DNA from: Clostridia bacterium
Lineage (GTDB): Bacteria > Bacillota > Clostridia > Oscillospirales > Acutalibacteraceae
Reading direction: 5' to 3'
Length of the DNA: 34,890 nucleotides
Assembly: GCA_017516485.1 (NCBI GenBank)
Contig: JAFXCH010000009.1
Location: 1-34,890, forward strand
Below the pieces are notes generated by a model. It saw only the letters and a program-made list of their open reading frames with translations, made no database searches and was not told where the DNA came from. The stretch's first letter is position 1. Each line of letters opens with the position of its first letter. Of the stretch, positions 25,088-31,893 are shown piece after piece. Both the position numbers and the translations under genes were made by a program.

Positions 25088-25867
25088 ATGAAAACCGGTA
25101 TGTCCAGCGCCTGCTTTTATCCGCTTGAAACAGAAAAGGCCGTCAGAAAATGCGGAGAGATGGGTTTTAAGAATATTGAAATATTCGTCAATTCCTATTG
25201 TGAGCTTAACGGCACAATAAGAGATGAGATTAAAGCTATCTGTGATTACTACGGTATGAAGGTCTGCTCAGTGCATCCGTTTACATCGTTTGCGGAATCC
25301 TTTGTATTTTTCGGCAGTTACTCAAGAAGAATTGACGATGGAATTGAATTTTACAAAAATTACTTTGAATTTGCGTCTTTCCTCGATGCAGGGGTGATTA
25401 ACCTGCACGGTGCAAAAACGCAATATACCGTTGATAACGAGGAGTATTTTGACCGTTACGCAAGGCTTTTTGAAGCGGGAAAAGAATTCGGTACAACTGT
25501 TTCCCAGGAAAACGTAGTTGATTACCGCTCACAAAGCCCCGTGTTTATCAAGCGGATGAGTAATTACCTGGGTGATAATTTCGCTTTGACGCTTGACCTT
25601 AAGCAATGCCGCAGGGCAGGGGAAAAGGCTCTTGATTTTATTGAAGCTGTCGGCGAAAAGATAAAGGCAGTTCATATCAGCGATTATATTGACGGCAGGG
25701 ACTGTGTTCCGCCCTTTGAAGGCAAAGAGGATTTTGACAGTATAGTAGGTGCTTTAAAAGCAAAGGGATATAAAGGTAATTACTTTATTGAGCTTTACAG
25801 CAACGGCTTTGAAAGCGAAGCGCAGATTATTACAGCGGCAGAAAAATTTGACAAAATACTATTGTGA
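25088..25867 (+). CDS. Sugar phosphate isomerase/epimerase-family TIM-barrel protein
   Basis: A 259-residue protein of the xylose isomerase-like TIM-barrel superfamily (AP endonuclease 2 fold). Blocks seen: MGFKNIEIFVNS, CSVHPFTSFAES, VINLHGAKTQY, VSQENVVDYRSQSP, LTLDLKQCRRAGE, KAVHISDYIDG and NYFIELYSNGFE. These hold the His, Glu and Asp metal ligands usual in sugar isomerases/epimerases and Nfo-type nucleases. Which substrate is used is unknown. AAGGAAG precedes ATG by 7 bases. nrdR follows 44 bases later, but a functional link is not evident. Confidence 0.8.
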   Translation: MKTGMSSACFYPLETEKAVRKCGEMGFKNIEIFVNSYCELNGTIRDEIKAICDYYGMKVCSVHPFTSFAESFVFFGSYSRRIDDGIEFYKNYFEFASFLDAGVINLHGAKTQYTVDNEEYFDRYARLFEAGKEFGTTVSQENVVDYRSQSPVFIKRMSNYLGDNFALTLDLKQCRRAGEKALDFIEAVGEKIKAVHISDYIDGRDCVPPFEGKEDFDSIVGALKAKGYKGNYFIELYSNGFESEAQIITAAEKFDKILL

Positions 25868-25911
25868 TGTTATACTTAATTTAAACTATACAATATATAG
25901 GAAGTGTTAGT

Positions 25912-26367
25912 GTGAAGTGTCCGTTTTGCGGTTATGAAGAAAGCAAGGTTATAGACTCCAGACCCACAGACGAAAACGAGCGTATACGCCGCCGCCGTGA
26001 GTGTATCAAATGTGCAAAAAGATTTACAACTTACGAAATAATCGAAAGTGTTCCGGTTATTGTCGTCAAGCGTGACAAATCGCGTGAGCCCTTTGACAGA
26101 GAGAAGCTTTTCAACGGCCTTCTCAGGGCTTGCGACAAGCGTCCCGTTTCCGTTGCACAGATTGACGAAATTGCAAGCAGCATAGAGCTTACCATTCAGA
26201 ATTCTCTTGACAGAGAGGTAACTTCCGTTTATATCGGTGAGCTTGCTATGGACAAGCTCAAGGCAGTTGACGAGGTTGCATATATCCGTTTTGCTTCGGT
26301 TTACCGTCAGTTCAAGGATATAAACACATTTATGTCAGAGCTTTCAAAGCTCCTGAGCGAGAAATAA
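25912..26367 (+). CDS. nrdR: Transcriptional repressor NrdR
   Basis: A 151-residue repressor of ribonucleotide reductase genes. The zinc ribbon has C3, C6, C31 and C34 with the invariant [16 protein letters not shown] and [12 protein letters not shown]. It is followed by an ATP-cone domain (about 48-140; [35 protein letters not shown]) that senses dATP/ATP. Full family length. Start is GTG at 25912, preceded by AGGAAGTG; the family always begins at the zinc ribbon, so this start is secure. No nrd genes or NrdR boxes are seen in the window. Confidence 0.96.
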   Translation: MKCPFCGYEESKVIDSRPTDENERIRRRRECIKCAKRFTTYEIIESVPVIVVKRDKSREPFDREKLFNGLLRACDKRPVSVAQIDEIASSIELTIQNSLDREVTSVYIGELAMDKLKAVDEVAYIRFASVYRQFKDINTFMSELSKLLSEK

Positions 26368-26377
26368 TATTTGATTT

Positions 26378-26413
26378 TAAGGCTTGTACGTTACCTGTAC
26401 AAGCCTTATTTTT
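26378..26413 (+). terminator. Intrinsic terminator after nrdR
   Basis: TAAGGCTTGTAC (26378-26389) pairs perfectly with GTACAAGCCTTA (26397-26408) around a 7-base loop, followed by TTTTT. It points in the plus direction and separates nrdR from the convergent acetyltransferase gene. Confidence 0.92.
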
Positions 26414-26421
26414 GTATCGCC

Positions 26422-26973
26422 TCAATCAATATGCATTTTATAGTTTTTAACCTTATACGTCACAGAGCCATCGCTTTTAGAGTGTTCGCTGTAGCTTTCA
26501 AATTTCAGACCGCATTTTTCCATAACTCTGCCGGAAGCAGGGTTGTCAACGGCATGACTTGCAGTAAAATCCCTAATACCGTGAAACTCATAAGAGTATT
26601 TGATTATTCTTTTTGTAGCTTCGGTTGTATAACCTTTGTTCCAATATTCATATCTTATGTTATACCCGAAGCCCCATACTCCATCATCGTTACCTGCCGG
26701 ACCTATGCTGATGCTCCCGATAAGAATATTGCCTTCTTTCAGTACAATTCCCCAATGAAAATCATCTTCAAATGGGACTATTTCTTTAAGCCAACGAACA
26801 GTTTGACAAATATTGGTATAAAGCGGATATGACATAAACCTGTTTACTCTCGGGTCGCTGTGCCATAAAAATGCCGTTTCGGCATCTTCCGGAGTTAACG
26901 GCCTTAAAATCAGCCGTTCTGTTTCAAGAACGGGAGTTCTTTCATAATATGATTCTTTATTAATTTTATTCAT
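26422..26973 (-). CDS. GNAT-family N-acetyltransferase (RimJ/RimL-like)
   Basis: A 183-residue GNAT enzyme of the RimJ/RimL group: LETERLILRPLTPEDAE at the N-terminus, the acetyl-CoA-binding YWNKGYTTEA (motif A), and NPASGRVMEKCGLKFE (motif B). These acetylate protein N-termini, antibiotics or other small amines; the substrate is unknown. The ATG overlaps the stop codon of the upstream hydrolase gene (ATGA), so it is the translationally coupled third gene of the minus-strand operon that starts at 29127. Confidence 0.85.
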   Translation of the reverse strand: MNKINKESYYERTPVLETERLILRPLTPEDAETAFLWHSDPRVNRFMSYPLYTNICQTVRWLKEIVPFEDDFHWGIVLKEGNILIGSISIGPAGNDDGVWGFGYNIRYEYWNKGYTTEATKRIIKYSYEFHGIRDFTASHAVDNPASGRVMEKCGLKFESYSEHSKSDGSVTYKVKNYKMHID

Positions 26974-28091
26974 TGCCTTTTTCCTTTCTCTGTTTCAACC
27001 GCAATAAACGGTATTATCATTTCTTCCTCGGTAAAGCCTGCGTGAACACCAATAAAGTTGATATCTTCACGCTGAATAAACAGCGATTTTTCGCCCGTTG
27101 CAATTGCAAGAAAATCGCCGACGAAATCACTGGTTCTCGGGTGAGGTGTACCGTAACCGAAAATGTTTTTATCAAATACTTCTTCTTTAGTCAAAAGTAT
27201 AAAATCATCGGCAAAAATACGGCTGAATTCCTCTTTGAACTTATCAGCCATTCCGTCATTAACGAACAAACTCAAGGCTCTGCTCGCCTCGATTGAAGGC
27301 GGTCTTTTAAGCATAGCGGAAAGAGCAGTGTAGTCCTCCAGATATTCGTTTTTGCTGTCGCAATGTCCGTGGTCGGCTGTGATAATAACGAGTGTATTCT
27401 TAAGCTTTTTGCAGAGCTTTTCAACCTCGCTGTTAATCAGCAATATCTGCTCGTGTGTCTGTTTGCTTTTTACTCCGTAACCGTGCATTGCCTTGTCGGG
27501 CTGATACCAATAAGTGTATATGTATTTTTTCTTTCTCTTTCTCGACAGGCGTTTAACGATTTTGCAGATATTCCTTACGCTTTTTGAATGATAGTTTGAA
27601 AACGGAGAAACACAGTAAGCCGTACCTTTGCCGTTTACCTCTTCAATCTGCTTGAAAATATCTTTATATGGAATATAACGCCAAGCGACATTGTAATCAG
27701 CTGCAGGCTTGCCGTTTTTCTGCAATGAGTTACGGAATACGGCCACGTTTTCGCCGATTTCCTTAAAATACAAATCCCAGCCGAGCCAGCCGTGTTCGGC
27801 AGGGGAAAGCCCAGTCATTGCCGTAACCGTAGCGGCAACGGTGGTTGACGGAAAAACGGATGAAATACCGCAAACAAGGTGCTTTCTTAAAAATGAATCC
27901 TCGGGAAGATGCTCATTAATCGCAGATACACCCAGTCCGTCAAACAGCATCAATACAACGTTTTTATAATTTTTCTCCAGAAGCTTATCAAACTCGGGCA
28001 GGGGAGAGTGCTCGGCTTTTACGCCGAAATGCTTTTGCACCGAGGCAGTTAAGGATAATATACTTCGTTCATAATTCAAATGCTTAAACAT
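26970..28091 (-). CDS. Alkaline-phosphatase-superfamily hydrolase (nucleotide pyrophosphatase/phosphodiesterase-like)
   Basis: 373 residues with no signal peptide, so probably cytosolic. The metal site and nucleophile region resemble the NPP family: D51 in LMLFDGLG, T83/T84 in FPSTTVAATVTAMTG as candidate nucleophile, D199 and H203 in QPDKAMHGYG, D240-H241 in ITADHGHCD, and a late His in GVHAGF. Such enzymes cleave phosphodiester or pyrophosphate bonds; the substrate cannot be predicted. AAGGAG lies 7 bases before the ATG, overlapping the end of the methyltransferase gene (4-base gap). Second gene of the operon. Confidence 0.85.
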   Translation of the reverse strand: MFKHLNYERSILSLTASVQKHFGVKAEHSPLPEFDKLLEKNYKNVVLMLFDGLGVSAINEHLPEDSFLRKHLVCGISSVFPSTTVAATVTAMTGLSPAEHGWLGWDLYFKEIGENVAVFRNSLQKNGKPAADYNVAWRYIPYKDIFKQIEEVNGKGTAYCVSPFSNYHSKSVRNICKIVKRLSRKRKKKYIYTYWYQPDKAMHGYGVKSKQTHEQILLINSEVEKLCKKLKNTLVIITADHGHCDSKNEYLEDYTALSAMLKRPPSIEASRALSLFVNDGMADKFKEEFSRIFADDFILLTKEEVFDKNIFGYGTPHPRTSDFVGDFLAIATGEKSLFIQREDINFIGVHAGFTEEEMIIPFIAVETEKGKRQ

Positions 28092-28095
28092 AAAA

Positions 28096-28929
28096 TTACT
28101 CCTTTTTCAAAACTTCAAGTGTATGCGGCGACATTCCTATTAAATCCTGTCGTTCGCAGTTTTTAAAATGATACCGCAGGTAGGTTTGGTACGTGAAATC
28201 GTCCATTTTTTCTACGGATTTATTCATATGCGGTGCATAGCCGTCCGTAGCCACGAAATGAAGCCTTCGAGCACCAAGAGGATTAGTCAAATCGAAAATT
28301 TCATCCCTTGTGTACAGCTTGAATACACCGTGCGGTGGAAAGAACGTTTCAAAGGTATCAATGTTTATTAATTCGGTATCAATAAACTCCTGCAATCTGT
28401 TTTCGGCAAAAGCCCGTGTGAGGACAGAAGGGTCAAGCATACAGTACGCAATAAAAATATAGCCGTCTGTTTTTGTAATGCGCATTGCCTCAGACAAAGC
28501 TTTTTTCTGCTCTTCAGGTGTGTAAAGGTGATACATAGGACCCAATAGCAGCGTTACGTCAAAGCTGTTATCATCATAAAACGACAAATCAACGGCATTT
28601 CCTTGCCTTATGTTGACTTTTTCACCAGGCAAGGTGTTGGCTTTGAAAATTTCAATGTTATGGTCAATCAATTCAACCGCTTCAACCGTATATCCTTTTC
28701 TTGCATAATGGTGAGAGTATCTGCCCGTAGCTGCACCGATTTCTATGATATTCATATCCTTTTTCAGATATTTATCAATGTATTTTACGGTTGTCAGAAA
28801 CTCAATTCGTCCGCATTTGGACAGCAGGCGAGAGTCCTCATCAATACGGTTATAGAAATCGACAAGGTGGTTGCCGGTTTTTACGGGGCGTCTTTTAAAA
28901 AGTTTTTTGAATAAATCAAATATTTTCAT
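28096..28929 (-). CDS. Class I SAM-dependent methyltransferase
   Basis: A 277-residue methyltransferase. A basic N-terminus (about 1-15) precedes a Rossmann fold with motif I IIEIGAATGRYS at 61-72, an acidic motif II (VEAVELIDHN), and LLLGPMYHLYTPEEQ at 128-140. The latter is common in small-molecule or uncharacterised methyltransferases of Firmicutes. It is not an Erm- or RlmL-type enzyme by motif, so an rRNA target is not supported. AAGGAG lies before the ATG. It is the first full gene after a leader ORF plus terminator, which suggests expression is controlled by attenuation. The substrate is unknown. Confidence 0.85.
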   Translation of the reverse strand: MKIFDLFKKLFKRRPVKTGNHLVDFYNRIDEDSRLLSKCGRIEFLTTVKYIDKYLKKDMNIIEIGAATGRYSHHYARKGYTVEAVELIDHNIEIFKANTLPGEKVNIRQGNAVDLSFYDDNSFDVTLLLGPMYHLYTPEEQKKALSEAMRITKTDGYIFIAYCMLDPSVLTRAFAENRLQEFIDTELINIDTFETFFPPHGVFKLYTRDEIFDLTNPLGARRLHFVATDGYAPHMNKSVEKMDDFTYQTYLRYHFKNCERQDLIGMSPHTLEVLKKE

Positions 28930-28950
28930 AATAAAGCTCCTTTAGATATA

Positions 28951-28992
28951 AAAAAATTAACGGTGCAAGTATCTGCAGCTACTTACACCGTT
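28951..28992 (-). terminator. Intrinsic terminator between the leader ORF and the methyltransferase (attenuator)
   Basis: On the minus strand, 28992-28980 pairs with 28971-28959 in a 13-pair stem with one G-U pair, followed by AATTTTTTTAT. The same base pair is a C-A mismatch on the plus strand, so the element works for minus-strand transcription. It lies 24 bases after the leader stop codon and ahead of the methyltransferase. Part of its 5' arm and loop is complementary to the leader ORF (see 29041-29055). Confidence 0.88.
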
Positions 28993-29016
28993 ATATACAT
29001 TATGAAATATATGCTT

Positions 29017-29127
29017 TTACAATTTCAAAATGAATACAGAAGTGTAAGCCTGCAAGCGATACTGATAATCGTGCTGTGCAAGCCAATCCATATTCATATC
29101 TGATTTTCTGATAAGACTGAATATCAT
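29017..29127 (-). CDS. 36-residue leader peptide or small protein upstream of the methyltransferase operon
   Basis: A short ORF starting with ATG at 29127 and ending TAA at 29017. It begins MIFSLIRKSDMNM and contains the tyrosine-rich DYQYRLQAY in the middle, with a hydrophobic end (SVFILKL). GAGGT lies exactly 7 bases before the ATG, and a consensus promoter would place the mRNA start about 20 bases upstream. A terminator follows. So promoter, ribosome binding site, ORF and terminator are complete in 240 bases. Because the terminator precedes a methyltransferase gene, and codons 25-29 can pair with the terminator's 5' arm, I favour a regulatory leader peptide over an effector protein. A larger overlapping frame (29000-29185) lacks such a site. 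Confidence 0.7.
   Translation of the reverse strand: MIFSLIRKSDMNMDWLAQHDYQYRLQAYTSVFILKL
29041..29055 (-). promoter_or_regulatory. Antiterminator-like segment inside the leader ORF
   Basis: On the minus strand TGCAG (29054-29050) and CTTACAC (29048-29042) recur with the same order in the complement of the terminator 5' half (TGCAG, then CTTACAC, with 3 rather than 1 base between). The RNA of this segment can therefore pair with terminator bases 28988-28982 and 28978-28974 and prevent the terminator. A second, weaker copy, CTTGCAC, is at 29082-29076. A ribosome covering this segment would allow termination. Confidence 0.65.
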
Positions 29128-29152
29128 AATTTTTACCTCGTTGGTTTTTGAC

Positions 29153-29181
29153 AATATAGCACCAAATCAAAAACTTGTCAA
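29153..29181 (-). promoter_or_regulatory. Consensus promoter for the leader ORF and methyltransferase operon
   Basis: Minus strand TTGACA (29181-29176) is exact, TATATT (29158-29153) has one mismatch, and the spacer is 17 bases. The predicted start is about 29146. Confidence 0.85.
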
Positions 29182-29245
29182 GCAATTTCTTAAAAAATTA
29201 AAATTTCAGTTGTTGCTCTGATTGAGGCAGGGGGCAGCAAAACCA

Positions 29246-29304
29246 TTATACAAAAGGTGCTTTTTGCGAAATTGCGAGTTATACAAAATTAATCTTTTGT
29301 ATAA
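29246..29304. repeat. Three copies of a 10-mer, two forming a perfect inverted repeat
   Basis: TTATACAAAA occurs at 29246-29255 and 29279-29288, and its exact reverse complement TTTTGTATAA at 29295-29304. The last two make a perfect 10-base inverted repeat with a 6-base spacer. It lies 10 bases upstream of the promoter at 29314, the position of an operator. Confidence 0.65.
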
Positions 29305-29313
29305 TTTAGGGGA

Positions 29314-29342
29314 TGGACAAACGGTAAATTATAGTGTATAAT
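29314..29342 (+). promoter_or_regulatory. Plus-strand promoter upstream of the T-rich region and recombinase
   Basis: TGGACA (29314-29319) and TATAAT (29337-29342), spacer 17 bases. The predicted transcript starts near 29349, about 475 bases before the recombinase ATG, which would give an unusually long leader or a separate non-coding RNA. Confidence 0.65.
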
Positions 29343-29823
29343 ATAAATAGATTAAAGTCTCACAATCATTGATATTTCAACGTTTTCTCTTGCATTTTAC
29401 ATATTTTGTATTGATTATTCTTTTACGCAGTATTACAATTAACATTGTTATCAGAAAAATTTTTCTTTCATTTGTTTTTTCTTTTTATTTTTACACTTGT
29501 ATCTGCGCTGTTAGCTGTTTACTTGTGTTATTCAATTTATTGTTGTCCGTTTTTCAGCCAATAGAAATTTTTAAAGCGATACTTTGGTCACTTCAAAAAA
29601 ACTGAGCGGATTGCAATTATGATATATGATTAACTGATAACGCATACCGGCCATTCAATGTCTTAATTCTTTCTGTTTTCCAAATTGTAAATTATTTATT
29701 CATATATCAGGTCGTCGCTTCAATTTCTCATTCGTTAAAAATATCAAATTCTGTTTTTACTACCCTTTTATTACTAATTTTCAATCCCCTATAAACAAAT
29801 GTTCGGCGGAGGATTTTATTTTT

Positions 29824-30804
29824 ATGAAAAAAGATGAATTGCGCTTTTTACCAGAAATTGTTAAGGGTTATCTTGATTATCAGACTGCTGTACGTAATAA
29901 ATCCGATTTAACCGTGCTTGAATACGCATCGGATTTGAGGACATTTTTTCGCTGGTATCTGATGTCAAAGGATAAATCCAAGAAACCAAAACCGCTTAAC
30001 GAATACGATATTTCGGCAATTGATGAAGATATAATACGCTCAATCAGACTTAACGACCTTTATTCGTTTCTTGCCTACTGCCAGCGAGACCTAAAAAACA
30101 GCGGCAAAACAAGGGCACGTAAGGCATCTACTCTGCGCGGTTTCTTTAAATTCCTTAAAGCACACGGAATTATAGAAAAAAACCCTGCCGAAGACCTGGA
30201 TTCACCCCGTGCAAAAAAAGCCTTACCTAAATATCTTTCCCTTGATTCAAGTATGGCTCTGCTCGATGCCGTTGAGGGCAAAAATTTTGAGAGAGACTAC
30301 TGTATTATCACGCTGTTTCTCAATTGCGGACTGCGTCTTTCAGAGCTTGTCGGGCTAAACCTTAAAAGCATCGGCGGTGACGGCAGCTTACGTGTACTGG
30401 GTAAAGGAAATAAAGAGCGTGTCGTTTATCTCAACAAGGCTTGTGCCGATGCACTAAACAGCTATCTTGCAGTAAGACCCAGAGACGGTGTCAAAGACCG
30501 TGAAGCGCTGTTTATCAGCCGACACAAAGCCAGAATCAGCCCCAAAACTGTTCAGCACATTGTAAAAACATATCTTGAAAAAGCAGGTCTTGAGGGCTAT
30601 TCAACGCATAAGCTCCGCCACACAGCCGCAACGCTGATGTATCAGCACGGCAACGTTGACGTAATGCTTTTAAAGGAATTGCTCGGTCACGAAAGCCTTG
30701 CAACCACGCAGATTTATACTCACGTTGCAAACGAGCAGATTCGTTCGGCAATTAATGCAAATCCGCTATCACAAGTAAAAAAAGAAAAGAAATCAGTAGA
30801 GTAA
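29824..30804 (+). CDS. Tyrosine recombinase, XerC/XerD family
   Basis: A 326-residue integrase/recombinase. An N-terminal SAM-like core-binding domain (about 10-120; KNPAEDLDSPR ends it) precedes the catalytic domain. The catalytic residues are R171 in GLRLSELVG, the H262-x2-R265 pair in THKLRHTAA, H289 in LLGHESLATTQ and the nucleophile Y298 in QIYTHV; the lysine is in GKGNKERVVYL. Length and motifs fit a Xer recombinase acting on dif rather than a phage integrase, though it is about 25 residues longer than E. coli XerD. GGAGG lies 11 bases before the ATG, slightly far. It overlaps the convergent SpoIIM-like gene by 12 bases. XerC or XerD cannot be told apart here. Confidence 0.88.
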   Translation: MKKDELRFLPEIVKGYLDYQTAVRNKSDLTVLEYASDLRTFFRWYLMSKDKSKKPKPLNEYDISAIDEDIIRSIRLNDLYSFLAYCQRDLKNSGKTRARKASTLRGFFKFLKAHGIIEKNPAEDLDSPRAKKALPKYLSLDSSMALLDAVEGKNFERDYCIITLFLNCGLRLSELVGLNLKSIGGDGSLRVLGKGNKERVVYLNKACADALNSYLAVRPRDGVKDREALFISRHKARISPKTVQHIVKTYLEKAGLEGYSTHKLRHTAATLMYQHGNVDVMLLKELLGHESLATTQIYTHVANEQIRSAINANPLSQVKKEKKSVE

Positions 30805-31419
30805 TGCTTTTCCGAATTTGCTTATACAAACCGCTTGTAATGCTGCCACGGCAAAGCAGACGGTAAAAATTACGGCAAATCTCAGCAGAAAACCTTTCAG
30901 CTCTCCCCTGCCCTGTCTTTTTAAAGAAAATAAGCTTCCTGCTACTATTTCGGAAAGTATAAGTCCTTCATTACTTCCTATAAGAAGCATTAAAAAAAAC
31001 ACTACGGCACACGGTAAAATAAGAATCAGCGAAAATACTGCGCCGTCAACACCGAAATTACAATAAAGATATGAAATCACGGCGGATAAAAACGCCGCAC
31101 ATACGGCAGGACAAAGCAGAATGAGCGGCAGACCGAGTGCGCTGAAGGCTGAAAGTGCCGTTATTACCTGCGGAAGCAGACAGGCCAAGGAAATTATCCG
31201 CAAATTTTGTGAAAAACCCGCCTCCAACAGCTTTTCAACCATTATTTTTATATAATTCGATACTGCCTGTGCAGAATTTGAAAACAGCACAGCACCCGCA
31301 AAACATCCCCCTGTGAAAACAGCATACAGCAGTATAAGCCGCCTGTGCAGGGCGGCTTCTTCTTTTATTCTGTCAAACGGTAAGCTGAATTCCTTTAAAT
31401 TAACGGTCAATGCTTTCAT
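30793..31419 (-). CDS. SpoIIM-like membrane protein
   Basis: 208 residues with about five membrane segments. The order of hydrophobic blocks, especially LGLPLILLCPAVCAAFLSAV followed by FGVDGAVFSLILILPCAVVFF, parallels stage II sporulation protein M, which joins SpoIID and SpoIIP in the engulfment machine. The match is from pattern memory and is not strong, since SpoIIM is poorly conserved. Proximity to a Xer gene fits, because spoIIM and xerD are neighbours in Bacillus and several Clostridia. AGAGGT lies 6 bases before the ATG. It follows the TIGR04086-like gene by 12 bases and its end overlaps the recombinase gene. Confidence 0.6.
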   Translation of the reverse strand: MKALTVNLKEFSLPFDRIKEEAALHRRLILLYAVFTGGCFAGAVLFSNSAQAVSNYIKIMVEKLLEAGFSQNLRIISLACLLPQVITALSAFSALGLPLILLCPAVCAAFLSAVISYLYCNFGVDGAVFSLILILPCAVVFFLMLLIGSNEGLILSEIVAGSLFSLKRQGRGELKGFLLRFAVIFTVCFAVAALQAVCISKFGKALLY

Positions 31420-31431
31420 TTAACGTACCTC

Positions 31432-31833
31432 TTATCTTCTTTTAATCTTTTTTCTTTTCTTCTTTATATTCACAGCGGCAACACCGCCGATTATACCGCC
31501 AAACAAACAGCAGGGAGCAACAATCAACTCAAAAACGCTGAAGCCTTTGTATGCAACGGACATTGCAATCAGAACAATTACGCACGGTATAACGCTTGCT
31601 GCCAGACCGTTTACAAGACCGTTTTCCCGCTTTTTTCTTACGGCTGTAAAGCCGCTTGCAATGCCGCTTATTGCTGAAACAATCATCAGCAGCGGCAGAT
31701 AAACATCTCTGCCCAAATCCGATTTCAGCAACAGCCAACACACAGACAGCGTTAAAACTATGAATATCGCAGTTCCTGTTAAGCTGCCCTTAATAATTTC
31801 GGAAAAAACGCTGTTTTCTTTGGCTTTCGGCAT
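31432..31833 (-). CDS. TIGR04086-like membrane protein
   Basis: About 133 residues from the ATG at 31833 (an upstream ATG at 31848 is also in frame). Four hydrophobic segments span most of the protein, with a very basic C-terminus (KKKRKKIKRR). It resembles the Clostridia family TIGR04086, found beside yajC and tgt, which is the context here. No function is known. The start codon directly follows the T tract of a terminator, and its best ribosome binding site (GGGGGA) is in the 3' arm of that hairpin. Confidence 0.7.
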   Translation of the reverse strand: MPKAKENSVFSEIIKGSLTGTAIFIVLTLSVCWLLLKSDLGRDVYLPLLMIVSAISGIASGFTAVRKKRENGLVNGLAASVIPCVIVLIAMSVAYKGFSVFELIVAPCCLFGGIIGGVAAVNIKKKRKKIKRR

Positions 31834-31873
31834 AAAAAATTCCCCCATATCCTCTTGTTAGAAGATATGAGGG
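31834..31873 (-). terminator. Intrinsic terminator after yajC, touching the next start codon
   Basis: On the minus strand 31873-31860 pairs with 31855-31842 in a 14-pair stem with two G-U pairs and a 4-base loop, then AATTTTTT. The next base is the A of the downstream ATG (31833). Confidence 0.88.
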
Positions 31874-31893
31874 AAACAGAATAAATATTACAA

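Larger units (their letters stand above)
29186..29823. other. Gene-free, T-rich intergenic region with repeated 10-mers
   Basis: Between the minus-strand leader promoter and the recombinase gene I see no convincing gene. The plus strand is strongly T-rich and pyrimidine-rich from about 29370 to 29800. A frame at 29369-29605 gives a hydrophobic peptide with a TTG start and no ribosome binding site, best explained by T-richness. The left part holds three copies of TTATACAAAA or its complement and a good plus-strand promoter. Confidence 0.6.

Noticed and set aside
26371-26832. Plus-strand frame of 153 codons after nrdR
   Set aside because: It runs through the nrdR terminator and is antisense to the acetyltransferase, whose motifs are clear.
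28096-28929. Erm-like rRNA methyltransferase, suggested by the leader-peptide arrangement
   Set aside because: The motifs (IEIGAATG and LLLGPMYHL) are of a general class I methyltransferase and lack the Erm NIPY-type motif.
29000-29185. A 61-residue minus-strand frame overlapping the leader ORF
   Set aside because: Its start lies upstream of the predicted transcript start and has no ribosome binding site, while the 36-codon frame has both signals in place.
29369-29605. A 78-residue hydrophobic frame on the plus strand downstream of the promoter at 29314
   Set aside because: It starts with TTG, has no ribosome binding site, and its Phe/Ile/Leu-rich content is what any frame in T-rich DNA gives.
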